Below, in pieces: positions 54,201 through 63,456 of a stretch of 64,000 bases of DNA. The position numbers and the translations under genes are program-made. The first letter of the stretch is position 1. Each line of letters opens with the position of its first letter. Source of the DNA: Paenibacillus sp. URB8-2 (GTDB lineage: Bacteria > Bacillota > Bacilli > Paenibacillales > Paenibacillaceae); NCBI RefSeq assembly GCF_013393385.1, contig NZ_AP023239.1:3534001-3598000 (forward strand). Direction: 5' to 3'. The notes beneath the pieces are model-generated. The model saw only the letters and a program-made list of their open reading frames with translations, ran no database searches and was not told where the DNA came from.

Positions 54201-54917
54201 ACCGGCAAATTTCACGCCCCAATTCCGAAAAGCATTTTCTGCCTGCTTCCGGTAGCCCTCAATGGATAATTCCCTTTCCCGGTGCTTGTCGATCTGATTA
54301 ATAACCAGGTATAGCGGCTTGCCCCAATCGCTCAAATTTTTGGCGAAAGTAAGGTTATTCTCGGACTGCACATGATTGTAATCCATGATATAGAATACGA
54401 TGTCCGCCAGATGCAGCGCCGACCGGGTCGCGCTCTGATGTCCCTCGTCCGTGGAGTCCACTCCCGGGGTATCCATCAGCACGCCATGCGGTTCAAGAAG
54501 CGGCACCTTGTCCCAGACTTCGATTGCGGTGTAGTCTCCTCCAAGACGGCAGTAATCCCGAAGCTGCTCCGACGAAACTTCCTTAGGTTCTCTTATACGG
54601 CTACGTGACGTCTCCCGATAGATCAACGCCCGCGGACGGCCGCAACGGATAGAGACAATATTGGCGCTTGTCGGAACCGGTCCCGAAGGAAGGATATCTC
54701 TGCCGCATAAAGCGTTGATCATACTTGATTTTCCTGCCGAAAAATGACCGCAGAAGGCGATAGTCAATTCCCTCTTCCGCTCTTTTTCCAGCAAATCCGC
54801 GAAAATATGCGCGCTCTCTATGTCTCCCTGCCGCTCCATCCATTCGGTGAGCTTTTGCAGATACCCGGCTGCATCCGTATTTCCACCGCTATGTACGCTC
54901 TCACGTTCCGCACCCAC
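51243..54917 (-). CDS. Double dynamin-like GTPase (DynA/YpbR type)
   Basis: A 1224-aa fusion of two bacterial dynamin-like proteins, as in B. subtilis DynA (about 1190 aa), which fuses membranes and helps resist membrane damage. First GTPase: P-loop GHFSAGKSS (57-65), DTPGVDSTDEG, NQIDKH. Second GTPase at about residues 640-860: GAFSAGKSSFANALLG, DTPGADSLHARHTG, VNASDL. The linking region (about 430-640) is extremely Ala/Arg/Leu/Pro-rich and encoded by very GC-rich DNA (52970-53620). GTG 54917 follows AGAGGTGG. Confidence 0.93.
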   Translation of the reverse strand: MGAERESVHSGGNTDAAGYLQKLTEWMERQGDIESAHIFADLLEKERKRELTIAFCGHFSAGKSSMINALCGRDILPSGPVPTSANIVSIRCGRPRALIYRETSRSRIREPKEVSSEQLRDYCRLGGDYTAIEVWDKVPLLEPHGVLMDTPGVDSTDEGHQSATRSALHLADIVFYIMDYNHVQSENNLTFAKNLSDWGKPLYLVINQIDKHRERELSIEGYRKQAENAFRNWGVKFAGMLFTSLKEKEHPLSHWESLPRLITELLERRETLLEYSLSRSIEHTAEAYLSSFREGQREEREALLEELGGEDSVSLERELAELEAEEKELETLPERARLQLRGSLDALLGNANLMPADIRDAVSRYADSLRSGFRTGLLTTAAKRDRERASRLTLLGDALERQVSAQLEGHVLSLVRAWGEELELWTEADELALKSGFPQTGAQWLAEAVKPGAPATGEALLQLCRGLAADIRSGYRRAALGTADGLLAKLPPLLEARRAELARRRDARARQARAAAALAALSRAYEARAAELAALLPPLRTLTPGLLPEVSASRGRPLPGPPRRSFLPPRRVAEGTAAAQGAAAGPAPAEGRRRLGEAAQLLGSAASLLRGEPAMASASRALAARAADLAGGRFTLALLGAFSAGKSSFANALLGEVVLPVSPHPATAAVNRILAPEGPFRHGTAAVTMKNRDEIWDDIRHSFGVLQMEEPEPRAWTDAVTELPAQGLHPSALPHAGFLKAAARGWKEAEPLLGTMRTVELDEYRSLVAEESRACFVRGIDLYYACPLTASGIVLVDTPGADSLHARHTGVTFGYMKEADAICFVTYYNHAFSKTDRQLLAQLGRIRESFPLDKMFFIVNASDLAADEEELAEVKEHVALNLRSAGLGNPRIYALSSMQALEGKAGGSSYEASRFGAFETALWRFAGEELPALSLKAALDSLTSVCSRAEEWRDIALKAESEREDESRRMEERRLRADERLMRLTAEERPLRDLRREGGELLFHVRQRIGFAFGRMYQESFHPSLLREGAGGLKEIFAACGRELWRTAGRELEAELWATTLRLTAAGRRLVREASAAAALELGLPADPPSTASEEDEAWPAPKGLEGDLPPADWGKLWGLFKSPKHFFEGGGRDALRNATEPLLKEALAEAASRLETLLLDHYESLAVQALARAVVALRETLEEQDLAMSAMLKGGDSAERWNFLVHGLRELETAFGDRMNMEV

Positions 54918-55078
54918 GTATATCCACCTCTGCAGCCATGGTATAGTCCAAAACTAGAATAATTCCATTTTATCACCAGATTGGCACAAATCAAAGGCTT
55001 TGTACCTTATTGGCAATGCGGACAATGTGAAAAAATTGAGGAACCCTTCGGAGCAGATGTGTGGAGATATTTGGACAT

Positions 55079-55112
55079 AAAAAAACGGAGCCCCCAATAT
55101 GGGAACTCCGTC
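55079..55112 (-). terminator. Terminator after the 88-aa gene
   Basis: On the minus strand ACGGAGTTCCC and GGGGGCTCCGT arms followed by seven T. Confidence 0.8.
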
Positions 55113-55122
55113 TCTTCTTAGC

Positions 55123-55389
55123 TTAGGCGCTTTCGAGCACCGGCAGCAGAATTTCAAATACTTTGCCATGCTGAAGGATCGTCAGCCCGCGGGATTTGTC
55201 TTTCATAACCACAACCTCAGGCTTTTGCGCCATGCGCTCCAGGTAATGCTCGGGTACGTCGCCGGAATGGCTGATCGTAATGCCCTCCACTTCCTGTTCT
55301 TCGTTCTCTTCCATCGAACTGTCTACTACACGGTCGAAAATATCCGAGAACAGCTCAAAATTGTCAGTGTATACGGAAATGCATTTCAT
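55123..55389 (-). CDS. Small conserved-looking protein, function unknown
   Basis: An 88-aa soluble acidic protein (VYTDNFELFSDIFDRVVDSS, EEQEVEGITISHSGDVPEHYLERM, KPEVVVMKDKSRGLTILQHG in key parts) between nth and the dynamin gene on the same strand. I do not recognise it. It looks like a real gene because of its balanced composition, ribosome site and own terminator. Confidence 0.7.
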   Translation of the reverse strand: MKCISVYTDNFELFSDIFDRVVDSSMEENEEQEVEGITISHSGDVPEHYLERMAQKPEVVVMKDKSRGLTILQHGKVFEILLPVLESA

Positions 55390-55436
55390 TCCTATCCCAT
55401 CCTCTTCTTCTCTCTGACTTTAGCCGCCACGCTTCG

Positions 55437-56102
55437 CTATTTATTATCTTGTCTGACTCGCGACGTTTTCATACGTTTCTTGCCTTCCCGGCACATATCC
55501 AGAAGCGGGCAAACCTGACATTTCGGATTCTGCGCTTTGCAGTGATATCTTCCGAAAAAAATCAGCCGGTGATGGGTCAGCGTCCATTCATCCTTTGGGA
55601 CTGCCTTCATCAGCTTCTTCTCGATCTCAAGCACGGAATCCTTCCAGCCCGCGAGCCCCAAACGCTTGGATACCCGCTCCACATGAGTGTCCACGGCAAT
55701 CGCCGGTACGCCGAAGGCGTTGGAAACGACCACATTGGCCGTCTTGCGGCCGACTCCCGGGAGTGTCACCAGCTGATCGTGAGCCTCCGGCACCTGTCCT
55801 CCGTACTGTTCGATCAGGATAGCGCACAAATTCTGAATATGTTTCGCCTTATTGCGGTACAACCCGATTCGGCGTATATCCTGCTCCAGCTCTTCCAGCG
55901 GAACGGATACGTAATCCAGCGGAGTTCTATACTTCTGGAACAAGTCCGCAGTGACCTTGTTCACCGTTGCATCCGTGCACTGAGCTGACAGCAGCACCGC
56001 GATCGTCAGTTCGAATGCATTACTGTGATTCAGCTCGCAGTCTGCATCCGGAAACATTTCGCCAATCGTATCCAAAATGTGACGGACGTCAGAAATCTTC
56101 AT
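55437..56102 (-). CDS. nth: Endonuclease III
   Basis: A 221-aa base-excision repair DNA glycosylase/AP lyase. Motifs: LLSAQCTDATVNKV, helix-hairpin-helix LPGVGRKTANVVVSNAFG with the catalytic Lys, AVDTHVERVSKRLGLA with catalytic Asp, and the [4Fe-4S] ligands in CKAQNPKCQVCPLLDMC. It removes oxidised pyrimidines. Standard length for the family. Confidence 0.96.
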   Translation of the reverse strand: MKISDVRHILDTIGEMFPDADCELNHSNAFELTIAVLLSAQCTDATVNKVTADLFQKYRTPLDYVSVPLEELEQDIRRIGLYRNKAKHIQNLCAILIEQYGGQVPEAHDQLVTLPGVGRKTANVVVSNAFGVPAIAVDTHVERVSKRLGLAGWKDSVLEIEKKLMKAVPKDEWTLTHHRLIFFGRYHCKAQNPKCQVCPLLDMCREGKKRMKTSRVRQDNK

Positions 56103-56234
56103 GTTTCTACCTCACATGTCGGTATATCGGTCAGCAAGCTAAAATGGCTGCACCGGCTATCCAAGGAAAGTCCAATAAAGTAAGTATTATAGCAGGGTGG
56201 TCACATACATTACAAGATTGTATCGCCTCATTCT

Positions 56235-56271
56235 CAAAAAAAACGCCCTGACGCAGGAAGCCATGCGTCAA
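56235..56271 (-). terminator. Terminator of the SLH-domain gene
   Basis: On the minus strand TGACGCA and TGCGTCA arms (extended by flanking C/G) followed by eight T. Confidence 0.8.
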
Positions 56272-56302
56272 GACGGTATCTCTTGCAGAAAGCCGCCATT
56301 CC

Positions 56303-59059
56303 TTACTGCTTCACAATTTCAACTACGATATTGTTATTGAAATATAGTGTAATTTTATCATTTTCTTTGAGAGATTGCACGGACAAAGTCGTGTCGCCTT
56401 GGTGAATGTATACGTTTGGCGATAAGGTAAACCGGTAATTTTCGTCATCTACCGTATCCCGCTTAACGACAATACGGCCTGCGGCGGCATCGTAGCTTGA
56501 AAAGCTGCGGCTTTGTACGGGCAGAACGCTCACGATTGTCGTCGTTCCGTCGGCATCCTTGCGAACCTCCACTCTTTCGGATAACGAGAGAGATCCGAGA
56601 GTGCCAGAAGCCGCGCTGTCGCGGACAATTTTGACGTTGCCTCCAGCTCCGAACGTTTGGACGGCGCCCGAATAATCTTTGACGCTCAGCGATCCGGCTG
56701 CGGCATCTATCGCCGTAACCTGGCCTGACGTAAGCTTGACGGATTGAATCGACAGAGGTGAGTTTCCAAGCGCGGGGACATTCACATAATCTCCGGCTTT
56801 AAGATCACTAAGCTTGATCGTCTGCCCCGCCTCGTCGGTCAGCGGAAGCGAGAGCGTATAAATATCAATATTCCCTCCGGATGTCTTGACGCCCAATTTG
56901 TTGTTCGCCGCATCGACATACGCCAGTTGAAGCTGCTGGGATGTCTTCACCTTGAGCGAAGTCAGCACATCCTGGCTTGTCGACAGGAAGGCAGTCACGA
57001 CACTGCCAGCGGATACGTCGGTAATAGAAAGCCCGGTCCGTCCGAACATCTCGACCATCGGCGGATAAGGCAGGTTCAAGGAGCGGCCGTCTGCCGTTTT
57101 CAGCACAAACATTTTGGTCGCGGTGTTGACCGAGGTTAGCGTACCTTCGTATTTGCTTACAATTTCCAAAGAGAGCATACGCTGTCCGAGGGCGCTGACA
57201 TTGACCTTCCGGTTCTCTGTCAGCATCGAAGCGATGCTGCTCAGCGTCGGCAAATTGCCATTCGCATTAATAAACTTCGTATTCGCGTCAAGCTGATAGA
57301 CATGCGCTTGATTGCCGCTGTCCGTGACCGTCAGCAGATTCGTCTTGAAGTTAAAGCTGACGACCGACGTTCCAAACAGCTGCTCCAGCCGGCGGTTAAC
57401 AACGGTGATCTTGGTAACCTGATCGCTGCCGTTTAACGTCAGTTCCACAGTGTCGCCGTAAGTGGCATCGGCAATGAGGTTCGCCGCGGCCGGTTTGGCA
57501 TAGCCCTGAATGACAATGGCAGTGCTCGCCGCCAGCAGTTGAACGCCGCGTGTGCCATCCGCTTTCTTATAAACGACGGAGGAGTCGGTCAACTCGGTCA
57601 GCATTCCCTGCACCGTCCGTTCAACCGACTGCGTCACCTCGACGGAAGCGATTAAACTGTTCTTGATCGTGTAATTCACCGCGGTGCCCGCCTTCAGTTC
57701 AGAGGGCTGCAGAATGGCTTTCTGGTAACTGAACAGGGCGCTGTCCGTCCATTTGAACGTCTCCTCCGTTCCGGAAGCGTTCGTGAAGGTTATCGTCTTG
57801 GCGGTAAGGTCGATGCTTTTGAGCGTTCCAGATGCCGTTTTATTGACGACTCCGGAGGTGACCTGAACTTTAAGAACTTTGTTCTGTCCGGTAAATGTCT
57901 CGCGTGTGATCGACACGATGCTGTCCTCCGAAATCGAGGAAGCCGTAATCGCGCTGCCTCCCGCGTCCACAAAGGAAGTAGCGTTGTCGAAAGCATATTC
58001 CGGATAGCCGTCGGCATTTTTCAGCCAAAACTTATTGGCGCTCGGAGAAAGTCTCGCGAACGTGCCTTGAATCGTCTCCACCTGCGGTTTCGCATCGGTC
58101 AGCTCTACATAGGAAGCCGCTCCGTTCTTTCCGATGACCGTCACCTTGGTATAGGGCTGGATATCGTTCAGCGAGATCGCCGTATCGGCGGCGCTGGTAA
58201 AATAAGCCGTGCCGGAGCTCAATGAATATACTGCGGAAGCCGCACCGCTGTATACCGTCATTTTACCATCCTTCAATTCGGTCACGATGCCGCTTGCCGT
58301 GTTGTCGTACACGGCCGCCGATTGGGCTTCCGCCCGGCTGAAAAAGGTGGCGAGCTGCGCACGCGTAACCTCTCCTTGCGGATTGAAAATATTCCCTTTC
58401 AGTCCGTTCGTCAATCCGAGATCAATAGCCGTGTTGATATATCCGCGTTTGTCCGAGGAAATTTTGGCGTCATCCGCGAAACCTGAGGGTTCATTTGCGA
58501 CTGACAGCGCATCAGACGTCTTGCCGAGGGCGCGAATCAACAATTCGGCAATCCACTCGCGCGTAGCCTTGCGTGTCCCCCAGGACGTCTTCAGATTGTC
58601 CGCCGTCATTTCCGTCGCCTTGTCCAGGACATTCTGCTGGAAGGCCAGCACGACATAGGGTTTGTAATAATTGGACACATCAAAGCCGGTCGGCAGCGCC
58701 GTGGCTACACTGTTGGCCGACGCCTTGTTTTCCAGCTTCATGAATCGCAAAGCCATCAGCACAGCTTCCTGTTGGGTAACGGGGTCGCCTGGACGGAACT
58801 TTCCGTTGTTGCCCACAATGATTCCCTGAGCGGCCAGTTTGTAGATATGCTTCTCGGCCCAAAAGCCGCTGCTTACATCGGAGAAAGCCCCCGTTTTGGA
58901 AACCGTCATTGATGCGGTCGCCGAAGCGCCCGCGGCCGAAGCGCCGTCTGCGAATACCGCTCCAGCCCCGCCGAAAACCATTGCCCCGGCGAGCAGGAAG
59001 GATATCGTCTTCTTCGTGTATTCCCTGCTGTTATTATTGTGTTTATTATTTCCCGACAA
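56303..59059 (-). CDS. S-layer homology (SLH) domain surface protein
   Basis: A 918-aa exported protein. Signal peptide (KKTISFLLAGAMVFGGAGAVFADG), then SLH-type repeats that bind secondary cell-wall polymer (AFSDVSSGFWAEKHIYKLAAQGIIVGNNGKFRPGDPVTQQEAVLMAL in key parts, YINTAIDLGLTNGLKGNIFNPQGEVTRAQLATF in key parts), and a long series of beta-rich repeats (KVTVIGKNGAASYVELTD, TVQGMLTELTDSSVVYK, GTLTSVNTATKMFVLKTADG, VRVE..). TTG 59059 is preferred over ATG 59083 because GAGAGGGG lies upstream of it and nothing suitable precedes the ATG. It probably sits on the cell surface. Confidence 0.9.
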   Translation of the reverse strand: MSGNNKHNNNSREYTKKTISFLLAGAMVFGGAGAVFADGASAAGASATASMTVSKTGAFSDVSSGFWAEKHIYKLAAQGIIVGNNGKFRPGDPVTQQEAVLMALRFMKLENKASANSVATALPTGFDVSNYYKPYVVLAFQQNVLDKATEMTADNLKTSWGTRKATREWIAELLIRALGKTSDALSVANEPSGFADDAKISSDKRGYINTAIDLGLTNGLKGNIFNPQGEVTRAQLATFFSRAEAQSAAVYDNTASGIVTELKDGKMTVYSGAASAVYSLSSGTAYFTSAADTAISLNDIQPYTKVTVIGKNGAASYVELTDAKPQVETIQGTFARLSPSANKFWLKNADGYPEYAFDNATSFVDAGGSAITASSISEDSIVSITRETFTGQNKVLKVQVTSGVVNKTASGTLKSIDLTAKTITFTNASGTEETFKWTDSALFSYQKAILQPSELKAGTAVNYTIKNSLIASVEVTQSVERTVQGMLTELTDSSVVYKKADGTRGVQLLAASTAIVIQGYAKPAAANLIADATYGDTVELTLNGSDQVTKITVVNRRLEQLFGTSVVSFNFKTNLLTVTDSGNQAHVYQLDANTKFINANGNLPTLSSIASMLTENRKVNVSALGQRMLSLEIVSKYEGTLTSVNTATKMFVLKTADGRSLNLPYPPMVEMFGRTGLSITDVSAGSVVTAFLSTSQDVLTSLKVKTSQQLQLAYVDAANNKLGVKTSGGNIDIYTLSLPLTDEAGQTIKLSDLKAGDYVNVPALGNSPLSIQSVKLTSGQVTAIDAAAGSLSVKDYSGAVQTFGAGGNVKIVRDSAASGTLGSLSLSERVEVRKDADGTTTIVSVLPVQSRSFSSYDAAAGRIVVKRDTVDDENYRFTLSPNVYIHQGDTTLSVQSLKENDKITLYFNNNIVVEIVKQ

Positions 59060-59145
59060 TTTGGAATGTTCCCCTCTCTGCATCTAGATAAAGGTCGCTT
59101 TCATTAGCAAAATTCGACATAACGCCGCACTATTCCTGCGTCAGT

Positions 59146-59808
59146 TTACTGGCTGTTGTCTCTGGTCATTGGATGCAGCAGATCCGCGTGCCCCATCAGG
59201 CTTTCGACCTGCTCTCCATCCACCAGCAGTTCAATGCTCTGTACCTCAGGGAACTGGAACAGCGTCTTGGTCAGCGCGCTGAGCGCAAATGCTTCGCCGC
59301 CGGCCCCAAGCTGGGCTTCCGCCGGTTTATGAATGTCCATCACGATTTGTCCGTTCTCGAACTTCAGGGACTTCAGCTCCATTTTCCCCCATAAGGAAAT
59401 CAGATCCGCGTTATCGCTGTTTTGCAGCGCTTTGAAGGCTTCGGTATATTTTTCGGTATCGTTCTTGTAAGCGATGGTCGCCTTTGCCGGCTTCAAATCC
59501 ATCATTTGAGGATCTGTGTAATAGACATCGATGCTCTTGCTCTGTTTCTCCTCCGACGTCGCATCGCCCGGTGACGGCTCGGCTGTGGAATCCGCAGTTC
59601 CCGCTGTCGGCTGAGCCGTAGGATCAGGAGCAGCGCTGGCCGCCGGCTGCGCCGAAGCCTCAGTGTCCCCCTCCGCTCCGCTGACTACTGCCGGAGAAGA
59701 GATGCCTCCCTCATTAGCCGGCGCTGCAGACGGCTTGCCGCCGCATCCTGCCAGCATAATCAGAAGGGCAGACGCGATGCCGATAAGCCCCATTTTTTTA
59801 TTCAACAT
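59146..59808 (-). CDS. GerMN-domain lipoprotein
   Basis: A 220-aa lipoprotein with lipobox MLAGC, an Ala/Pro/Thr-rich low-complexity linker (about residues 30-90) and a C-terminal GerMN domain (SIDVYYTDPQMMDLKP, IVMDIHKPAEAQLGAGGEAF, FQFPEVQSIELLVDGE, MGHADLLHPM). GerM-type proteins act at the spore envelope during sporulation and germination; other GerMN proteins have wall-related roles, in line with the amidase genes next door. Confidence 0.88.
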   Translation of the reverse strand: MLNKKMGLIGIASALLIMLAGCGGKPSAAPANEGGISSPAVVSGAEGDTEASAQPAASAAPDPTAQPTAGTADSTAEPSPGDATSEEKQSKSIDVYYTDPQMMDLKPAKATIAYKNDTEKYTEAFKALQNSDNADLISLWGKMELKSLKFENGQIVMDIHKPAEAQLGAGGEAFALSALTKTLFQFPEVQSIELLVDGEQVESLMGHADLLHPMTRDNSQ

Positions 59809-59946
59809 TTCAACGCCTCCCTGATAAATTCTTCACTTTTTCATATCGTGGGTAAATATATAAGAAGAGCAGACCTTCTCGCAAAGCATTCTCTATCCCT
59901 TACGGGCAGAAGCCTGTCTTTGCGGCGCCAGTCTGCCGCAGGTTTG

Positions 59947-61425
59947 TTAACTGATTCCCAGATACTCTTTGATTCCGCTCACGATCGAGGCGGCTACCCT
60001 GTCTTGCAAATCGTTCGTAAACAGGAGCGCTTCGTCTTTCTTGTTGCTGAGATAGCCGACCTCAAGCAGAACCGCCGGCATTTTCGTTTCACGGATCACA
60101 TGAAAATTGCCGTACTGCACGCCCCGGTCGCTCAGACCTGTCGCCTGTACCAAATATTTGTGCATGACTTTGGCGAACGCTTTGCTCTCATCCCGCTTAA
60201 AGTACGTTTCCGTGCCGCTGGCAACCGAAGTGGAGCTGCTGTTGGCATGAACCGAGACGAACAAATCAGCGTTCAGGTTATTGGCAATGGCCACCCGGTC
60301 CTTAAGTTCGAGAAAGGTATCATCGCTGCGGGTCAGCACAATGTCGATGTTGGCCTCTTTTTTCAGCAGCGCCTGTGCTTTCAGGACTACCGCCAGATTA
60401 AAGTTCTTCTCATACTTTCCGGTTACTCCGATCGCGCCTGAATCCTTCGCGCCGTGTCCGGCGTCCAGCACGATCAATTTTTTGCCGTTGCTGCCTGGAG
60501 GAACCGTGGTGTCGTTCGTGGTGCCGGTGCTGCCGGCTGCTGCCAGCCCTCCAATGGCGTTCAAATCCACAATGGCCAGCTTTGACGAAGAATCCACCGA
60601 CGTGCTGTAACCGAAATCTTTGGAATAATTAAGCTGGATGACAAACCGTACCGTATACGGATTGCTGCTAAACAGCGAATAGCGGATTTCCTTAACATCA
60701 GGGTATCCCGTTGCATCAAGCTTTCCCTGGAGGTTGGGGTCCAGGCTCTGACCCGAGCCGAAGGCGTCGGAGAAGGTGGCATTCGGAATATCGACCACAA
60801 TCCGGTCCGGATTGTTCAGTACGGAAATCTTCGGTTCCGAGGATCCGTCCATCGCAATAATCATCTGATTCCCACTGAAACTTACGCCATTAACCATTGT
60901 TAGACTACTGGCGGAATCCGGTGGAGACGTCACTGTGCTTGTCCCTTCTCCGGATGAATTGCTTCCTGTGGATGACCCGCTACCCTGGGAAGACGCCGGT
61001 GTTGTAATCGTTACTGTCTTCTCCTTGTTATCCCATTCCACAAGCAAGCCGAATTGCTCCGAAATGAAGCGGATCGGCACCAGCGATGTGTCTGTCCTCA
61101 GAACGGGCGCCTCGGTAAGAATGACGGTATCGCCGTCAACCGACGCTGTTTTTTGGCCTACCGACAGCTTGATTACCTTTCCTTCCTGCTCAATTGTGAC
61201 CGTCTTGGCGCTCTGGTTCCATTCCACTTTGTAGCCCAAGTTTTCGACAATCATCCGAAGAGGCACCATGATGGTTCCGTTCACGTTCTCGACCGGGACG
61301 CTTTGTCCTGCGGTCAGTTCCTTGCCGTCGAGGAAAATCTTGTTGTTTCCAGAAGCGGCATGTCCATTTTCCGGCATAATGAATACGAATAATAGCACCA
61401 GCAGCATAAAACTTAACTTCTTCAT
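59947..61425 (-). CDS. N-acetylmuramoyl-L-alanine amidase (first of a tandem pair)
   Basis: A 492-aa exported peptidoglycan hydrolase: signal peptide; copper-amine-oxidase-N-like stalk domain (about 25-140: IFLDGKELTAGQSVP, PLRMIVENLGYKVEWN, VPIRFISEQFGLLVEWD); Ser/Thr linker; AMIN domain (about 180-310); Amidase_3 domain (about 315-492) with zinc and catalytic residues in DAGHGAKDSGA, EKNFNLA, SVHANSS and VLLEVGYLSN. It cleaves between muramic acid and the stem peptide. The paralogue at 61588-63144 has the same domain order. Confidence 0.93.
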   Translation of the reverse strand: MKKLSFMLLVLLFVFIMPENGHAASGNNKIFLDGKELTAGQSVPVENVNGTIMVPLRMIVENLGYKVEWNQSAKTVTIEQEGKVIKLSVGQKTASVDGDTVILTEAPVLRTDTSLVPIRFISEQFGLLVEWDNKEKTVTITTPASSQGSGSSTGSNSSGEGTSTVTSPPDSASSLTMVNGVSFSGNQMIIAMDGSSEPKISVLNNPDRIVVDIPNATFSDAFGSGQSLDPNLQGKLDATGYPDVKEIRYSLFSSNPYTVRFVIQLNYSKDFGYSTSVDSSSKLAIVDLNAIGGLAAAGSTGTTNDTTVPPGSNGKKLIVLDAGHGAKDSGAIGVTGKYEKNFNLAVVLKAQALLKKEANIDIVLTRSDDTFLELKDRVAIANNLNADLFVSVHANSSSTSVASGTETYFKRDESKAFAKVMHKYLVQATGLSDRGVQYGNFHVIRETKMPAVLLEVGYLSNKKDEALLFTNDLQDRVAASIVSGIKEYLGIS

Positions 61426-61587
61426 CCTTCACCTCTAAGAATCTAGTATTCCGCCCCGGAACGGCGTTCTTGGTGGTATCCTTCGACGACCTTTGACATT
61501 TATTAGACGCCGGTCGACTTAAAAAGTTGCGAAAGTTTTCCATTCCCTTCGGCACTTCAGGCGACCATCCCCACGCCGGCGAACGGT

Positions 61588-63144
61588 CTATAGACCCAAA
61601 TATTCAACGATGCCAGCAGCAATTTCCCGGGCCAGTGAATTCTGAAGCTCCTCCGTATACAGCGCCGCTTCTTCTGCCGGATTGGTCAAATAACCGGCCT
61701 CCAGCAGCACCGCGGGCATTGAGGTTTCCCTTGTCACATGCAGACTCTTGGTTCTGACTCCGTTATCCTTGAAGCCTGTTCCCTCTACCAGATGCTTGTG
61801 CATGACTCGGGCCAGCGGCAGACTTTCACTGCGGGAATAGTAAGTTTCGCTGCCGTTGACCTTGTTCCAGTTGGACGCGGTCGTCGGCATCGCATTCGCA
61901 TGCAGCGATACGAACACGTTCGCTCCCGCCGCTTCCGCTACATTTACGCGATCCTGCAGTCCCAGCGTCACATCATCCGTCCTTGTAAAGACGACAGTCA
62001 CTCGTCCATCGCTTTGCAGCAGAGCCCCGGCTTTCAAAATCACCGCTAAATTGAAATCTTTCTCTACTCGTCCCGCTGCGCTGATCGCCCCGGGTTGTGT
62101 ACCGCCGTGTCCGGCGTCCAGCACAACAACAGGTTTACCTTCGACGCTGACTATACCTCCAGCATTACTCGGGTTCAAATCCACGGTGATAAGTCCGGCG
62201 CTGTCATCAACGATCATCCGGTACGGTAAAGTTTCCGTCGTTTGAATTTCAAACCGGACGGTGGACGGATTGCTGCCGGACAACGAATATCCGATGCCGG
62301 CCACCAGCGGATATCCCGTAACATCAAGCGTACCTTGGGAAGCCGGCGCACCGGATGCCGCCCCTCCCCCTGCGGCAAAATCAGCAGCCAGCGCAGCGCC
62401 CGGCAGCTCGACTACAATTCCGGTCGGGTTATCCATGGCCGTAATATTCGGCTTCACACTGCCGTTGACGGCAATGATTAGCTGATTCGCGCTGAATGCC
62501 GCCCCTTTTACTTGTATGGTTGCAGCCGTTCCAGTCACGGCCGGAACCGTGGAAGATTGGGGTACCGAAGAGGCAGTACCCGTCACTATGCCAGTGGTCG
62601 GAGTCGGTGCAGGTGTAGGAGACGGCGAACTGACTGCAGCCGGGCTTACCGACGGAGACGGCGTTGGAGACGGCGCCGGAGGAACCGGGGTAGGACTTGG
62701 CGAATTTCCCGACAAGTAAACAATTTTATCTTCATTGTCCCAGCCGACTCCAAGCCCGAACTGTTCCCCGACAAAACGGATTGGAACCAGCACCGTCCCG
62801 CCGCTTTGTTTCGGTGCAGCATTCAGGCTGAGCGCAACGCCGTCCGCATCGGCCTGTTTGCTCCCGACAAACAGCTCAATCTCCTTAAAATCCTGACGAA
62901 TGGTCACTTTGCGCGTCTTCTGCTCCCAAAGCACTTCGTACCCCAGATTTTCTGTGACGACGCGAATCGGGATCATCACGCTTCCGTTGACATTTTCCAG
63001 CACAATGCCTTTGGGGAGCGCCAGCTCCCGGTTGTCCAGTACAATTTTTCCGCTGCCTGCCGCGGCCGCTTCTTGTCCCGACCAAGCGGCAAATAACAAC
63101 AGGGGCAGCAGCAGCGCGAACATTTTCAGACAAGCCTTCCTCAT
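61588..63144 (-). CDS. N-acetylmuramoyl-L-alanine amidase (second of a tandem pair)
   Basis: A 518-aa paralogue of the preceding amidase with signal peptide, stalk domain (IVLDNRELALPKGIVLE, IPIRVVTENLGYEVLWE, VPIRFVGEQFGLGVGWD), a longer Pro/Ser/Thr-rich linker made of SPTP-like repeats (about 155-200), an AMIN domain and Amidase_3 (VLDAGHGGTQPGA, EKDFNLA, SLHANAM, VLLEAGYLTN). The zinc ligands and catalytic Glu are all present. The pair arose by tandem duplication. Confidence 0.93.
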   Translation of the reverse strand: MRKACLKMFALLLPLLLFAAWSGQEAAAAGSGKIVLDNRELALPKGIVLENVNGSVMIPIRVVTENLGYEVLWEQKTRKVTIRQDFKEIELFVGSKQADADGVALSLNAAPKQSGGTVLVPIRFVGEQFGLGVGWDNEDKIVYLSGNSPSPTPVPPAPSPTPSPSVSPAAVSSPSPTPAPTPTTGIVTGTASSVPQSSTVPAVTGTAATIQVKGAAFSANQLIIAVNGSVKPNITAMDNPTGIVVELPGAALAADFAAGGGAASGAPASQGTLDVTGYPLVAGIGYSLSGSNPSTVRFEIQTTETLPYRMIVDDSAGLITVDLNPSNAGGIVSVEGKPVVVLDAGHGGTQPGAISAAGRVEKDFNLAVILKAGALLQSDGRVTVVFTRTDDVTLGLQDRVNVAEAAGANVFVSLHANAMPTTASNWNKVNGSETYYSRSESLPLARVMHKHLVEGTGFKDNGVRTKSLHVTRETSMPAVLLEAGYLTNPAEEAALYTEELQNSLAREIAAGIVEYLGL

Positions 63145-63370
63145 TCTCTTCTCCCCTTACTCCCTAATTGTAGAACAACTGCGATAATCTCCTGACGCAG
63201 GCGTTAGCCAAAAGTTACACGCGAAGCAGCAATTATACCGATTTTTCAAAATCTATGTAAAACTTCTATCGAAGTATCTCGAGGTGTCGCCGTATCCTGC
63301 TTTTTTGCGGTACTCCCCTTGAAATATCCGGAAGTTTAATCCTGTTGTTTATACATTCTGCTATTATAGC

Positions 63371-63409
63371 AAAAAAACTTCCATTCCCGGTGTCGGAAAT
63401 GGAAGTTTT
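63371..63409 (-). terminator. Terminator of the leuD operon
   Basis: On the minus strand AAACTTCCATT and AATGGAAGTTT arms followed by seven T. Confidence 0.88.
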
Positions 63410-63456
63410 GTGTAAATTTTTATGAGATTTGTGCCTGATTAACGCTCAAACCCTTC

